Origin: Cohnella sp. AR92
GTDB taxonomy: Bacteria; Bacillota; Bacilli; Paenibacillales; Paenibacillaceae
Reading direction: 5' to 3'
Assembly (NCBI RefSeq): GCF_003990975.1
Contig: NZ_RZJR01000004.1
Location: 206,625 to 270,624 of the forward strand
DNA: 64,000 nt
Positions 17,461-25,580 of the stretch are shown here, piece by piece. Each line of letters opens with the position of its first letter. Within the stretch, counting starts at the first letter, position 1. The notes below the pieces were generated by a model that searched no databases, was not told the origin of the DNA, and saw nothing but the letters and a program-made list of their open reading frames with translations. The translations under genes were made by a program, and so were the position numbers.

Positions 17461-19068
17461 TCAGTGGTTGACCAGGCCGATCGATTCCGGCAATTCATCG
17501 ACGATGTGGGTGCTCTTCTTGCCGATGAGAGCGTAGCGAATGCTGTCCACGAGAGCTTCCCAGCTGGCTTCGATGACGTTGGAAGAGACGCCGACCGTGT
17601 TCCAGGTGTCCTTGAAGTCGGACGATTCGATCAATACGCGAACTTTGGCCGCGGTGGCGTCCTTCTCGTCCAAGACACGAACCTTATAGTCCGTCAAGTG
17701 AACGTTGGCAATGCTCGGATAATATTGAACGAGCGCCTTGCGAAGCGCGTTATCCAGCGCGTTGACCGGTCCGTTGCCGTCCGCGATCGTATAAACTTGC
17801 TGGTTATTGACGCGAATCCGCACGATCGCTTCGGTCACCGTATTGGCTTCCGACTTCTCGTACAGGATCTTGAACGATTCGATCGCGAAAGCGGTCTCTT
17901 CGTTGCCGAAGGCATCGCGAAGAAGCAGCTCGAGGGAGGCGTCCGCGCCTTCGAACTGGTAGCCTTGATGCTCCAGTTCTTTGATACGGTCGATGATCTG
18001 GCGGGATTGCGCAATCTGCTCCGCATCAAGGCCAAGCTCTTGGGCCTTGGAGAGAATGTTGCTTTGTCCGGCCAGCTCGGATACGAGCACGCGCTGCTTG
18101 TTGCCGACGAGCTCCGGAGAGATGTGCTCGTACGTCTTGGAATCCTTCATGATCGCGGACACGTGAATGCCGCCTTTATGAGCGAATGCCGCGTTGCCGA
18201 CGTACGGCTGATTGACGGGTTGAATCATATTGGCGATCTCGCTGACGTATCGGGAGACGCTCGTCAGCGATCGGAGCTGGTCGTCGCTCACGCAGCTGTA
18301 ATTTTTCTTCAATTGCAGGGTAGGGATGATGGAGCACAGGTTCGCATTGCCGCAGCGTTCTCCGTATCCGTTGATCGTTCCTTGCACCTGACGGGCTCCG
18401 GCGTCGATAGCGGAAAGCGTATTGGCGACGGCCAGTTCGCAGTCGTTATGGGTATGAATCCCGATCGGAGCATCGATGATACGGCATACGTTCGACACGA
18501 TCTCATGAATCTCGTTCGGGAGCGTGCCTCCGTTCGTATCGCACAGGACGATCCAATCGGCTCCGGCTTCTTTGGCTTTCGCCAAAGCGGCGATCGCGTA
18601 TTCCGGGTTCGCCTTGTAGCCGTCGAAGAAGTGCTCGGAGTCGAAGATCGCTTCCATGTTGTTTCTCTTCAGATAGGCAATCGATTCGTAGATCATGGCC
18701 AGGTTCTCTTCGAGCGTCGTCTGGAGCGCGGTGTGAACATGGAAGTCCCAAGTCTTGCCGACGAGAGTTGCGGCCAGCGCCTTCGAATCGATCAATTGCT
18801 TCAGATTGATGTCTTGCTCGCAGATGCTGTTCTTGCGCCGCGTGCTGCCGAAAGCCGTCAATTTGGCCTTGAGGTTCATCTCTCGGGCGCGCTTGAAGAA
18901 TTCAATGTCCTTGCTGTTGCTTCCGGGATTGCCGCCTTCGATATAATGAACGCCCAGCGCATCGAGCTTCAGAGCAATCTTGAGTTTATCCTCTGCGGTG
19001 AGACTGATTCCCTCTCCTTGGGTCCCGTCGCGGAGAGTGGTGTCGAAGATGCTGATTGAAGTGGTCAT
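17461..19068 (-). CDS. cimA: Citramalate synthase
   Basis: A 535-residue member of the isopropylmalate/homocitrate synthase family. It condenses acetyl-CoA with pyruvate to (R)-citramalate, giving a threonine-independent path to 2-oxobutyrate and isoleucine. The TIM barrel (about 1-280) opens with SIFDTTLRDGTQGEG and carries the metal-binding GIHTHNDCELAVANTL and NGYGERCGNANL. The rest is a linker and the LeuA-type regulatory dimer domain (about 380-520), where isoleucine would act as inhibitor. GGAGG lies 13 bases before the ATG; a minus-strand TATAAT complements bases 19121-19126. Assignment over LeuA rests on length and on the FDTTLRDGTQGEGIS/HTALQ pattern. Confidence 0.9.
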   Translation of the reverse strand: MTTSISIFDTTLRDGTQGEGISLTAEDKLKIALKLDALGVHYIEGGNPGSNSKDIEFFKRAREMNLKAKLTAFGSTRRKNSICEQDINLKQLIDSKALAATLVGKTWDFHVHTALQTTLEENLAMIYESIAYLKRNNMEAIFDSEHFFDGYKANPEYAIAALAKAKEAGADWIVLCDTNGGTLPNEIHEIVSNVCRIIDAPIGIHTHNDCELAVANTLSAIDAGARQVQGTINGYGERCGNANLCSIIPTLQLKKNYSCVSDDQLRSLTSVSRYVSEIANMIQPVNQPYVGNAAFAHKGGIHVSAIMKDSKTYEHISPELVGNKQRVLVSELAGQSNILSKAQELGLDAEQIAQSRQIIDRIKELEHQGYQFEGADASLELLLRDAFGNEETAFAIESFKILYEKSEANTVTEAIVRIRVNNQQVYTIADGNGPVNALDNALRKALVQYYPSIANVHLTDYKVRVLDEKDATAAKVRVLIESSDFKDTWNTVGVSSNVIEASWEALVDSIRYALIGKKSTHIVDELPESIGLVNH

Positions 19069-19202
19069 GAAGTACGTGATGCCTCCTACCCTGAGTCCTT
19101 ATAACAAAACCATTCTAGATATTATAACATGCCTGCATGGAAAAGTAGAGGGACAAGGTGCTTTAAAAGTGCTTATTTGGCGCGGCCGGAACGGGGGGGA
19201 GC

Positions 19203-19232
19203 TTGCTCGATACGCTCATTTGTTCGTATAAT
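19203..19232 (+). promoter_or_regulatory. Promoter upstream of the GNAT remnant and dinB
   Basis: TTGCTC (19203-19208), an 18-bp spacer and TATAAT (19227-19232). It lies 42 bases before the GNAT start and would transcribe dinB as well. No separate promoter is evident between the two. Confidence 0.6.
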
Positions 19233-19273
19233 GATTGCATATTGGATTAGATGGCGGAGAAGGAGGGACTGCC

Positions 19274-19460
19274 TTGGAGGGACAGCTGGAACCAATCGTG
19301 CTGCAAGGAAATAAGGCAGTTCTGAGAACCCTGACGATAGAAGATCTGGAGACGCTGTATCGTTTGAGATACAGGGAAGAAGATCCCGAATGGAAGAAGT
19401 GGGATGCTTCGGGAAGAGTGGGAGCAAGCGAATTCATGAGCAGAAGGAGGGAAGGCAGGC
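19274..19460 (+). pseudogene. Truncated GNAT acetyltransferase, N-terminal remnant
   Basis: From a TTG at 19274, with AGGAGGG six bases upstream, the frame encodes a recognisable RimJ/RimL-type GNAT start: LQGNKAVLRTLTIEDLETLY, then RYREEDPEWKKWDA. After about residue 44 similarity ends, and the frame runs past the dinB start at 19461 in a different phase. The acetyl-CoA binding region is gone, so a deletion probably joined the 5' part of an acetyltransferase gene to dinB. The intact promoter and ribosome site suggest it is still translated, perhaps now acting only as a leader for dinB. Confidence 0.65.
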
Positions 19461-20744
19461 ATGGACGGACGGCGCGGAAGAATCATTCTGCACATGGACA
19501 TGAACGCCTTCTATTGCTCCGTGCACGCGGCGGAGGAACCAAACTTATACAAAGGCAAGGCGACTGCCGTGGCGGGAAGCGTCGAGCTTCGCAAAGGGAT
19601 TGTCGTGACGAGTTCGTACGAAGCCAGGGCGAGGGGAGTCCGAACCGGCATGACGGTTCGCCAGGCGCAAAGAATCTGCCCGGAGCTGATCCTCATCCGC
19701 CCGGACTTCGATTTGTATCGCCGGTATTCCCGGGCATTCCTTCGGATCAGCAACAGCTATACTCCCCTCGTCGAGGCCGTGTCGATCGACGAGTGCTATA
19801 TGGACATTACGGGAAGCGGGCAGTTCGGAACGCCGCTCGAGATTGCGGAGGCCATCCAGAGAAGGGTCCGCGAGGAATTGAACCTTCCTTGCTCGATCGG
19901 AGTAGCCCCGAACAAGCTGCTTGCCAAGATGGCATCGGATATGCGCAAGCCGAATGCCATAACGGTTCTCCGCCGAAGGGACGTTCCTGCCGTTCTCTGG
20001 GACAAACCTTGCCAGACCTTATTCGGAATAGGGAAGAAGACGGCGGAGAAGCTAACACGGATTAACGTTATGACCATAGGGCAGCTGGCGAACGCGGACG
20101 CGAAGCTGCTCCAAGATAAATTCGGGGTGTATGGGGAGTGGATGAAGCGGGCGGCACACGGTATCGACGAGGCGCCGGTGGAGCCGCAGCGTGAGGCGGC
20201 GAAGTCGATCGGGCATACGACGACGCTTCCGGCCGACCTTACCGAGGAAGAGCAATTCAAGCATGTCCTGCTGAATCTGGCGGACCAGACGACGAGACGT
20301 CTCCGGAAGCAAGGAATGGTATGCTCAACCGTATCCATCACGATCCGCGACCCGGACATGAAGACGATCACCCGCGCGGCCGCCTTGGACTCGCCGACGG
20401 AATCGACGGACGACGTGTATCGGGTAGCGTGCAAGCTGATGGAACGCAATTGGAAGAACGGGCAGCCGGTTCGCCTGCTCGGCATTACGCTGCAGAGCTT
20501 GACGGAGAAGAAGGAGACGCCTATCCAACTGGATCTGTTCAGCTTCGAAGAAGCGCCGCGCAAAGAAGAATTGAATAAGGTGATGGATCGATTAAGGGAT
20601 AAGTACGGGGAATCCGCGGTCCTCACGGCCGGCATGTTGACCGACGATCCGTCTTCGCTTATCCGCAATAAGAAACTGCGCGGAACGTCGCTCCAGACCG
20701 ATTTTTTGCGGGAACAGGATCCGCATGGAGAGAACGATTATTAA
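19461..20744 (+). CDS. dinB: DNA polymerase IV, Y family
   Basis: A 427-residue translesion polymerase. The palm carries HMDMNAFYCSV (metal Asp near 12-14) and SIDECYMDITG (Asp/Glu near residue 110). The helix-hairpin-helix region is LFGIGKKTAEKL, followed by the little-finger domain (about 250-360). A sliding-clamp peptide QLDLFSFEE lies at about residue 353. AAGGAGGG precedes the ATG. The upstream GNAT remnant shares its promoter, so control may differ from a normal damage-induced dinB; I see no clear LexA box. Confidence 0.95.
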   Translation: MDGRRGRIILHMDMNAFYCSVHAAEEPNLYKGKATAVAGSVELRKGIVVTSSYEARARGVRTGMTVRQAQRICPELILIRPDFDLYRRYSRAFLRISNSYTPLVEAVSIDECYMDITGSGQFGTPLEIAEAIQRRVREELNLPCSIGVAPNKLLAKMASDMRKPNAITVLRRRDVPAVLWDKPCQTLFGIGKKTAEKLTRINVMTIGQLANADAKLLQDKFGVYGEWMKRAAHGIDEAPVEPQREAAKSIGHTTTLPADLTEEEQFKHVLLNLADQTTRRLRKQGMVCSTVSITIRDPDMKTITRAAALDSPTESTDDVYRVACKLMERNWKNGQPVRLLGITLQSLTEKKETPIQLDLFSFEEAPRKEELNKVMDRLRDKYGESAVLTAGMLTDDPSSLIRNKKLRGTSLQTDFLREQDPHGENDY

Positions 20745-20779
20745 GCGTGGTTCAACATGGGTACAATCTTCAAATTCGT

Positions 20780-20808
20780 TTGATCTAATCAGGTTTTTAT
20801 ATTATATT
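20780..20808 (+). promoter_or_regulatory. Promoter of fer
   Basis: TTGATC at 20780-20785, a 17-bp spacer and TATATT at 20803-20808, about 55 bases before the fer start codon. Confidence 0.55.
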
Positions 20809-20851
20809 GGACAACAGAAGTACTCTTTCTTATGTACTTGTGTTCGATTAA

Positions 20852-21100
<249 letters not shown>

Positions 21101-21146
21101 GCGGATAGCAAGCGGCTCCAAGTGGAAGCTTGCAGAAGCGTGACCG

Positions 21147-21183
21147 ACCTCCCACGGGCGTTTAGCCTAGGGAGGTTTTTATT
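21147..21183 (+). terminator. Terminator of fer
   Basis: ACCTCCC (21147-21153) pairs with GGGAGGT (21170-21176), with an inner GGC/GCC pair, followed by a T run. Confidence 0.8.
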
Positions 21184-21203
21184 GTTGCGGGGATTGCGGA
21201 CTC

Positions 21204-21388
21204 CTAACGGAAATTTGGGACCTTTAGAGGCGCAGATCGGGGTCGTTTGGATTTTAAAGGAAGTAGCGGCCCTTATTTTGGCGATCCCCTCCCTATTTGA
21301 GGCTAAAATGTATTTTAAGCGTCGCATATTTCCGTAAGAGTTTAATTAGTTCTTTTTCGGGCCTGTAAGGGGCTGAAATTTCCGTTAG
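21204..21388. repeat. Intergenic segment bounded by a 13-bp inverted repeat
   Basis: CTAACGGAAATTT at 21204-21216 recurs inverted as AAATTTCCGTTAG at 21376-21388. The 160 bp between hold no convincing gene; an open frame there lacks a ribosome site. This could be a small mobile-element remnant or a paired intergenic repeat. Together with the next entry it fills the 512-bp gap between fer and the binding-protein gene. Confidence 0.5.
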
Positions 21389-21390
21389 CC

Positions 21391-21480
21391 GTGAGCCGCA
21401 AGCCGAATGACGGTAGCGGACGGCTTTATACTGTAAGCTAAAGCCGCAAGCCGCAAACCGATAGCCGCAAACCGATAGCC
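21391..21480 (+). repeat. Short degenerate repeats rich in CCGCAAGCCG / CCGATAGCC
   Basis: Near-identical 7-14-base units recur, for example AGCCGCAAACCGAT twice in tandem around 21450-21480, with further AGCCGCAAG copies before them. Coding signals are absent. The block lies upstream of the binding-protein promoter (TATAAT at 21566-21571). Confidence 0.5.
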
Positions 21481-21612
21481 ATGAGTCTTAACCGATGTGG
21501 AAAATAGGGCGGCTGTCGATGGAATCGTTAAAGGGCGGCGATGATAGCGATCGGAACGTTTGCGGTATAATGTGGGGGAGATAAAACCGAGCCCATTAAG
21601 AAGGAGCATGGA

Positions 21613-22605
21613 ATGTCGAACCGTATCTGGAATGTAACCCTCCTCCTTCTCGCCTGCGCTTTTCTAACCCTGCTTATTCTCTTCGCGTTCTCGGCTGGGC
21701 ACACCCGGGATCTGGCCCTTCAGCTCCGGCCGGAGAGCGCGGCGGAGCATCCCCCTTTGCGCGTTGCGCTTATCTCGCAGGAGCTTAACAATCCGTTCTG
21801 GAGATCGATCGAGGAGGGAGCGCGCGCTTCCGCGCAGCGGAATGGCATGACGGTCGAGTATGCAGGGCCTTTAAGGAATAATGCCGAGGAGCAGATCCGC
21901 CTGATGGAGAAGGCAGTCGCTTCGGGAGCCGACGCGCTGATCCTACAAGGGCTGGGCGATCCGGCTTACGCGAAGCTGATCGACGAGGCTTCGGAACGCG
22001 GCATTCCGGTCGTCACCGTGGACGCGGATGAACCGACGAGCAGGCGCATTGCCTACGTGGGAACGAACAATCGGCTGGCGGGGGAAACGATGGGAGAGCT
22101 GGTCGTCGGGAACTCGGGGGAATCCGGCGGGATCGGCGTGCTGCTTGGAAGCGAAGCGACCAACCAGAAGCTTCGGCTCGAAGGATTCCGCTCGGTGGTC
22201 GGCCGGAATCCGAAGCTCTCCATCGTTGACGTTCGGATCTCCCATATCTCCCGTCTTCAAGCGGCGAAGCAGGCTCAAGAGATGCTGCTGGAGCATCCGG
22301 ATCTGAAGGCGATCGTCGGCTTCAGCGCGCTGGACGGAGCGGGAATCGCGGAAGCGGCGGCTTTGACGGGCTCCTCGGACGTGCGCGTCTTCGCTTTCGA
22401 CGATCTGGAGAACACGAGGCGAGCGATTAGGGAGGATCGAATCGAGGCGACGATCGTTCAGAGTCCTTATGGAATGGGAGCGAAAGCGATCGACATTCTT
22501 CATGACTTCCTTCAAGGCAAGAAGATAAACGAGATGAACTACTCGGCCATTCGCGTTCTGGATAAATCCGCCCTCCCGGCAGAAGAGGAAGGGGAAGAGC
22601 GATGA
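21613..22605 (+). CDS. Membrane-anchored sugar-binding protein (periplasmic-binding fold)
   Basis: A 330-residue protein with an uncleaved-looking N-terminal membrane segment (about 7-27) and no lipobox cysteine. Residues about 48-320 form a type-1 periplasmic binding domain of the ribose/galactose class: VALISQELNNPFWRSIEEGA, GADALILQG, VVTVDADEP and the hinge region VFAFDDLENTRRAI. It overlaps the kinase gene by 4 bp (ATGA). The likely job is to bind a sugar outside the membrane and signal to the kinase next door, rather than feed an ABC permease, since none is present. AAGGAG precedes the ATG. Confidence 0.85.
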   Translation: MSNRIWNVTLLLLACAFLTLLILFAFSAGHTRDLALQLRPESAAEHPPLRVALISQELNNPFWRSIEEGARASAQRNGMTVEYAGPLRNNAEEQIRLMEKAVASGADALILQGLGDPAYAKLIDEASERGIPVVTVDADEPTSRRIAYVGTNNRLAGETMGELVVGNSGESGGIGVLLGSEATNQKLRLEGFRSVVGRNPKLSIVDVRISHISRLQAAKQAQEMLLEHPDLKAIVGFSALDGAGIAEAAALTGSSDVRVFAFDDLENTRRAIREDRIEATIVQSPYGMGAKAIDILHDFLQGKKINEMNYSAIRVLDKSALPAEEEGEER

Positions 22606-24065
22606 CCATCCGTGCCAAGCTTCTGATCGTCATTCCCCTGCTCGTCCTGCTTGCGAGCGGAGATTATTTCTTCTTGTTCCGGAGCACGGCGGTCGTTCAA
22701 CGCAGCTATAACCGGATGATGGACCGGGTGCTGGGCTACCAACAGTCCATACAGAGCGCCGAGCAATCTCTTGAATCGCTTTACGGCTTCCTGCTAGACC
22801 CGAGCTCCGCCAAGCGATCGGAAATCAGCTCGCGGCTGGATGAGCTGGTTCGTCAGCGCGAGGCGCTCGAGCAAGGAGGGTATACGCCTGCGATGGCTTC
22901 ATCGGCTGTCGGATATGTCCAACTGCTGCATACGCTGACGGAACAGGAGGTTGCCGCACTCTCCGCAGCGGCATCTCCGGCGGACGCTCTCGCCCGTTAC
23001 GAATTGGCGGAGAAGACCGTCGGTTACATTCGGGAGTCGGGGGAAGAGCTCGTCAAGCTGGAGCTCAGCTTCGATCGTCCGATCTTCCGCAGCATCCAGG
23101 GGGAGAATGCCAGAATGAACAAGCTCGGCGCATCCATACTCGCGGTTCAGACGCTACTCGGCGTCGCGCTGGCCTACTGGATCTCCCGCAGCGTCACGGT
23201 CCCGGTCGAGCAGCTCGTTCGGGCGGCGAAGCGCGTATCCGAAGGCAAGCCGCAAGAAGCGCTGCCCGTCCTTCCGTCGGCCGCCTCCAAGGACGAGCTC
23301 GGCGTATTGACGGGCGCCTTCCTGCAGATGCTGGCCGATCTGAAGAAGTCCGCGGAACGGGACCGCGAGCGGCTGGAGCAGAGCCGCTTGGTCAAGGAGC
23401 TGGAGCTGCGGGCGCTGCAGAGCCAGATCCATCCTCACTTTCTGTTCAATTCCTTGAACGTGCTGTCCAAGCTCGCGCTGATCGAAGGGGCGGAGAAGAC
23501 GAGCGATTTGATCGTATCCATGTCGAAGATGATCCGTTACATTCTTCGCAACCCCGACGAGCCGGTTACGCTAAGGGAGGAGCTGGGGCACGTGGCCGAC
23601 TACGCGGCCATCCAGCAGGCGCGATTCCGCAATCGCATCCGCTTCTCCATCCATGCGGACGAAGCGGCGCTTCCGACCCGCGTTCCTTCGCTCACGATTC
23701 AGCCTCTCGTCGAGAACGCGTACGTGCATGGCGTCGAACGGCTGGAGAACGGCGGAGTGATTCGCTTATCCGTGGAGACCGACGGCGCTTGCGCGATCGT
23801 CACGGTGTCGGACAACGGAGTCGGCATGGATGAAGCGACCAAGCAGGCCCTCCTGCGCATGGACTATGAAGAAGAAGCTTCATCGGATAGCTTGTCGACG
23901 GGTCTTGGCACCCGAAACGTTTTTCGCAGGCTGCATTTGTTCGGAGGCTTGAACGATGCGGTGTCGATCCGCAGCGCGCCGGGAGCCGGTACGACGGTAA
24001 CGATCCGCATCCCCATGAATAAGGAGGACGAGAAGAACGATGTACCGCCTGTTGATCGCGGATGA
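22602..24065 (+). CDS. Sensor histidine kinase, LytS/YesM family
   Basis: A 487-residue membrane kinase. Two membrane helices (about 7-27 and 178-197) enclose an extracellular domain of about 150 residues; a HAMP domain follows (about 198-255). The His_kinase domain has the phosphorylated histidine in QIHPHFLFNSLN (His277), and the ATPase domain shows VENAYVHGVE, VSDNGVGMD and GLGTRN. It forms a set with the upstream binding protein and downstream response regulator, with 4-bp and 26-bp overlaps that suggest coupled translation. By analogy with YesM-type systems it should sense carbohydrate through the binding protein. Confidence 0.92.
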   Translation: MTIRAKLLIVIPLLVLLASGDYFFLFRSTAVVQRSYNRMMDRVLGYQQSIQSAEQSLESLYGFLLDPSSAKRSEISSRLDELVRQREALEQGGYTPAMASSAVGYVQLLHTLTEQEVAALSAAASPADALARYELAEKTVGYIRESGEELVKLELSFDRPIFRSIQGENARMNKLGASILAVQTLLGVALAYWISRSVTVPVEQLVRAAKRVSEGKPQEALPVLPSAASKDELGVLTGAFLQMLADLKKSAERDRERLEQSRLVKELELRALQSQIHPHFLFNSLNVLSKLALIEGAEKTSDLIVSMSKMIRYILRNPDEPVTLREELGHVADYAAIQQARFRNRIRFSIHADEAALPTRVPSLTIQPLVENAYVHGVERLENGGVIRLSVETDGACAIVTVSDNGVGMDEATKQALLRMDYEEEASSDSLSTGLGTRNVFRRLHLFGGLNDAVSIRSAPGAGTTVTIRIPMNKEDEKNDVPPVDRG

Positions 24066-25365
24066 CGAAGCGCTGGAGAGAGAAGGCTTGGAGTGGATCG
24101 TCCGCCGCATGCTGCCGGATACGTTCGAGATCCTGCACGCCGAGAACGGCAGGCAGGCGATCGAGCTTGCCGACGAGAGGCGGCCGCATATCGTCTTCAT
24201 GGACGTGCAGATGCCCGGGATTCAAGGACTGGACGCCTTGAAGGAGATTCGGGCGATGCTCCCCGAGGCCAAGTTCGTGCTGGTAACGGCCTACGATTCT
24301 TTCGCTTATGCCAAAGAGGCGATTCCCCTGGGGGTTCGGGACTATATCGTGAAGCCGGCCGGACGGGAACAGATCGCGGCTCTCTTGAACAAGCTGGTCG
24401 AAGAGCTGGAGAAGGAAAAAGGGCGCCGCGCGGAGCAGTTGGAGCTGAAAAACAGGGTATCGACGCTGCAGCCTCTTGTCGAGAACGAGCTTGCCCTCAT
24501 GTTAATGGTGGATCAGGTGCTGGACGCGGACATCGGGCAGCTCTCGGAGTGGCTGGACTTTCCGCTCGAGGATTGCCGCTGCTTCGTCGCCGCTTTCCCT
24601 TCGCATGAGCCGGCTCCGGCAACCGATCGCCGGACGTTATTCGAGACGATCCGCCGCTTCGCGAAGTCGAACGGCCAGTGCCTCGTCAGTTCAATTCTGG
24701 AGCATCACCTCGCGATCTTCCTCAAGAGGCCTTCCCCGCAAGCGGGAGAATGGAAGGAGGAGGCCGTCCGGTTCGCGCAGCGGCTCGGAGAGACGGTTCG
24801 AGCCCAGACGGGATGGGATATCTCCGTCGGCATCGGGAGCCTTAGCAGCGGGGCGGAAGGACTTCGCAACTCGTATTTCGAAGCGGTATTCGCTTCAACC
24901 CTGTCCCGGAAGGAAGGGGGGGCGAGCCTCTTCGACGACCTGAGGCAAGGGAAGGCGGAAGGTCTCCCTCCCGGGAGCTTCTCGGAGGATCGGGGCTACG
25001 TTCTGTCTGCGCTCATCCGAATCCGCGAGATGAGAGAGGAGCAAACCTCCTCCGTCATCGACCGGTCCAAAGCGTACATCAAGCAGCGCTTCGCCGAGGA
25101 ATTGTCTCTGGAGGAGGTGGCGAACCATGTCCATCTGAATCCGTTCTACTTCAGCAAGGTGTTCAAGCAGCATGTCGGCGAGACGTTCATCGACTTCTTG
25201 ACCGGGGTGCGGATCGATAGGGCCAAGCAGCTTATCGAGGAGGATCGCCTCAGCTTTAAAGAAGTTTGCTACGAGGTCGGCTATAAGGACCCGAACTACT
25301 TCAGCCGGGTATTCAAGAAGGTAACCGGCGTCGCTCCGTCCGAATATCGGGTTCGCAATCCATGA
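24040..25365 (+). CDS. Response regulator with AraC-type DNA-binding domain
   Basis: A 441-residue YesN-type regulator. The receiver domain (1-120) has the acidic pair D8/D9, phosphoacceptor D55 in FMDVQMPG, and Lys in YIVKPA. A variable middle region (about 130-325) precedes two AraC helix-turn-helix motifs at the C-terminus (SLEEVANHVHLNPFYFSKVF and FKEVCYEVGYKDPNYFSRVF). The start lies inside the kinase gene, 12 bases after AAGGAGG. The probable target is the sugar permease gene at 25581, 215 bp downstream. Confidence 0.92.
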   Translation: MYRLLIADDEALEREGLEWIVRRMLPDTFEILHAENGRQAIELADERRPHIVFMDVQMPGIQGLDALKEIRAMLPEAKFVLVTAYDSFAYAKEAIPLGVRDYIVKPAGREQIAALLNKLVEELEKEKGRRAEQLELKNRVSTLQPLVENELALMLMVDQVLDADIGQLSEWLDFPLEDCRCFVAAFPSHEPAPATDRRTLFETIRRFAKSNGQCLVSSILEHHLAIFLKRPSPQAGEWKEEAVRFAQRLGETVRAQTGWDISVGIGSLSSGAEGLRNSYFEAVFASTLSRKEGGASLFDDLRQGKAEGLPPGSFSEDRGYVLSALIRIREMREEQTSSVIDRSKAYIKQRFAEELSLEEVANHVHLNPFYFSKVFKQHVGETFIDFLTGVRIDRAKQLIEEDRLSFKEVCYEVGYKDPNYFSRVFKKVTGVAPSEYRVRNP

Positions 25366-25373
25366 TTGCCCAG

Positions 25374-25406
25374 AAGTCCATGCCGCCGCGGCATGGACTT
25401 TGTTGT
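25374..25406 (+). terminator. Hairpin after the response regulator gene
   Basis: A 12-bp perfect stem (25374-25385 with 25389-25400) with a CCG loop, followed by TGTTGTT. The T tract is weak, so some read-through toward the permease gene is possible. Confidence 0.6.
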
Positions 25407-25580
25407 TCAGCCCCCTCAATAAAGTGCAGATCGGCAAGGCGAAGAAGAGGGGCAAAGGTCCTCGGGAAGATAAGTGCGGGTTCTGAGCAAAATAATGCTG
25501 ATTCTCGCTGAGGTCGCGAACCGAAACGGGTGTTATACTGAAACCCGCTTCGCAAGAAAGCATCGGAAGGAGACTTACTT

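Noticed and set aside
17464..19059. A 531-codon plus-strand frame opposite cimA, and a similar one opposite galT (52968-54554)
   Set aside because: Both mirror the codon-position bias of well-supported enzymes on the other strand and show no domains.
19235..20065. A complete 276-residue protein starting at 19235
   Set aside because: Only its first part matches a GNAT domain; beyond about 19405 it is an out-of-phase reading of dinB.
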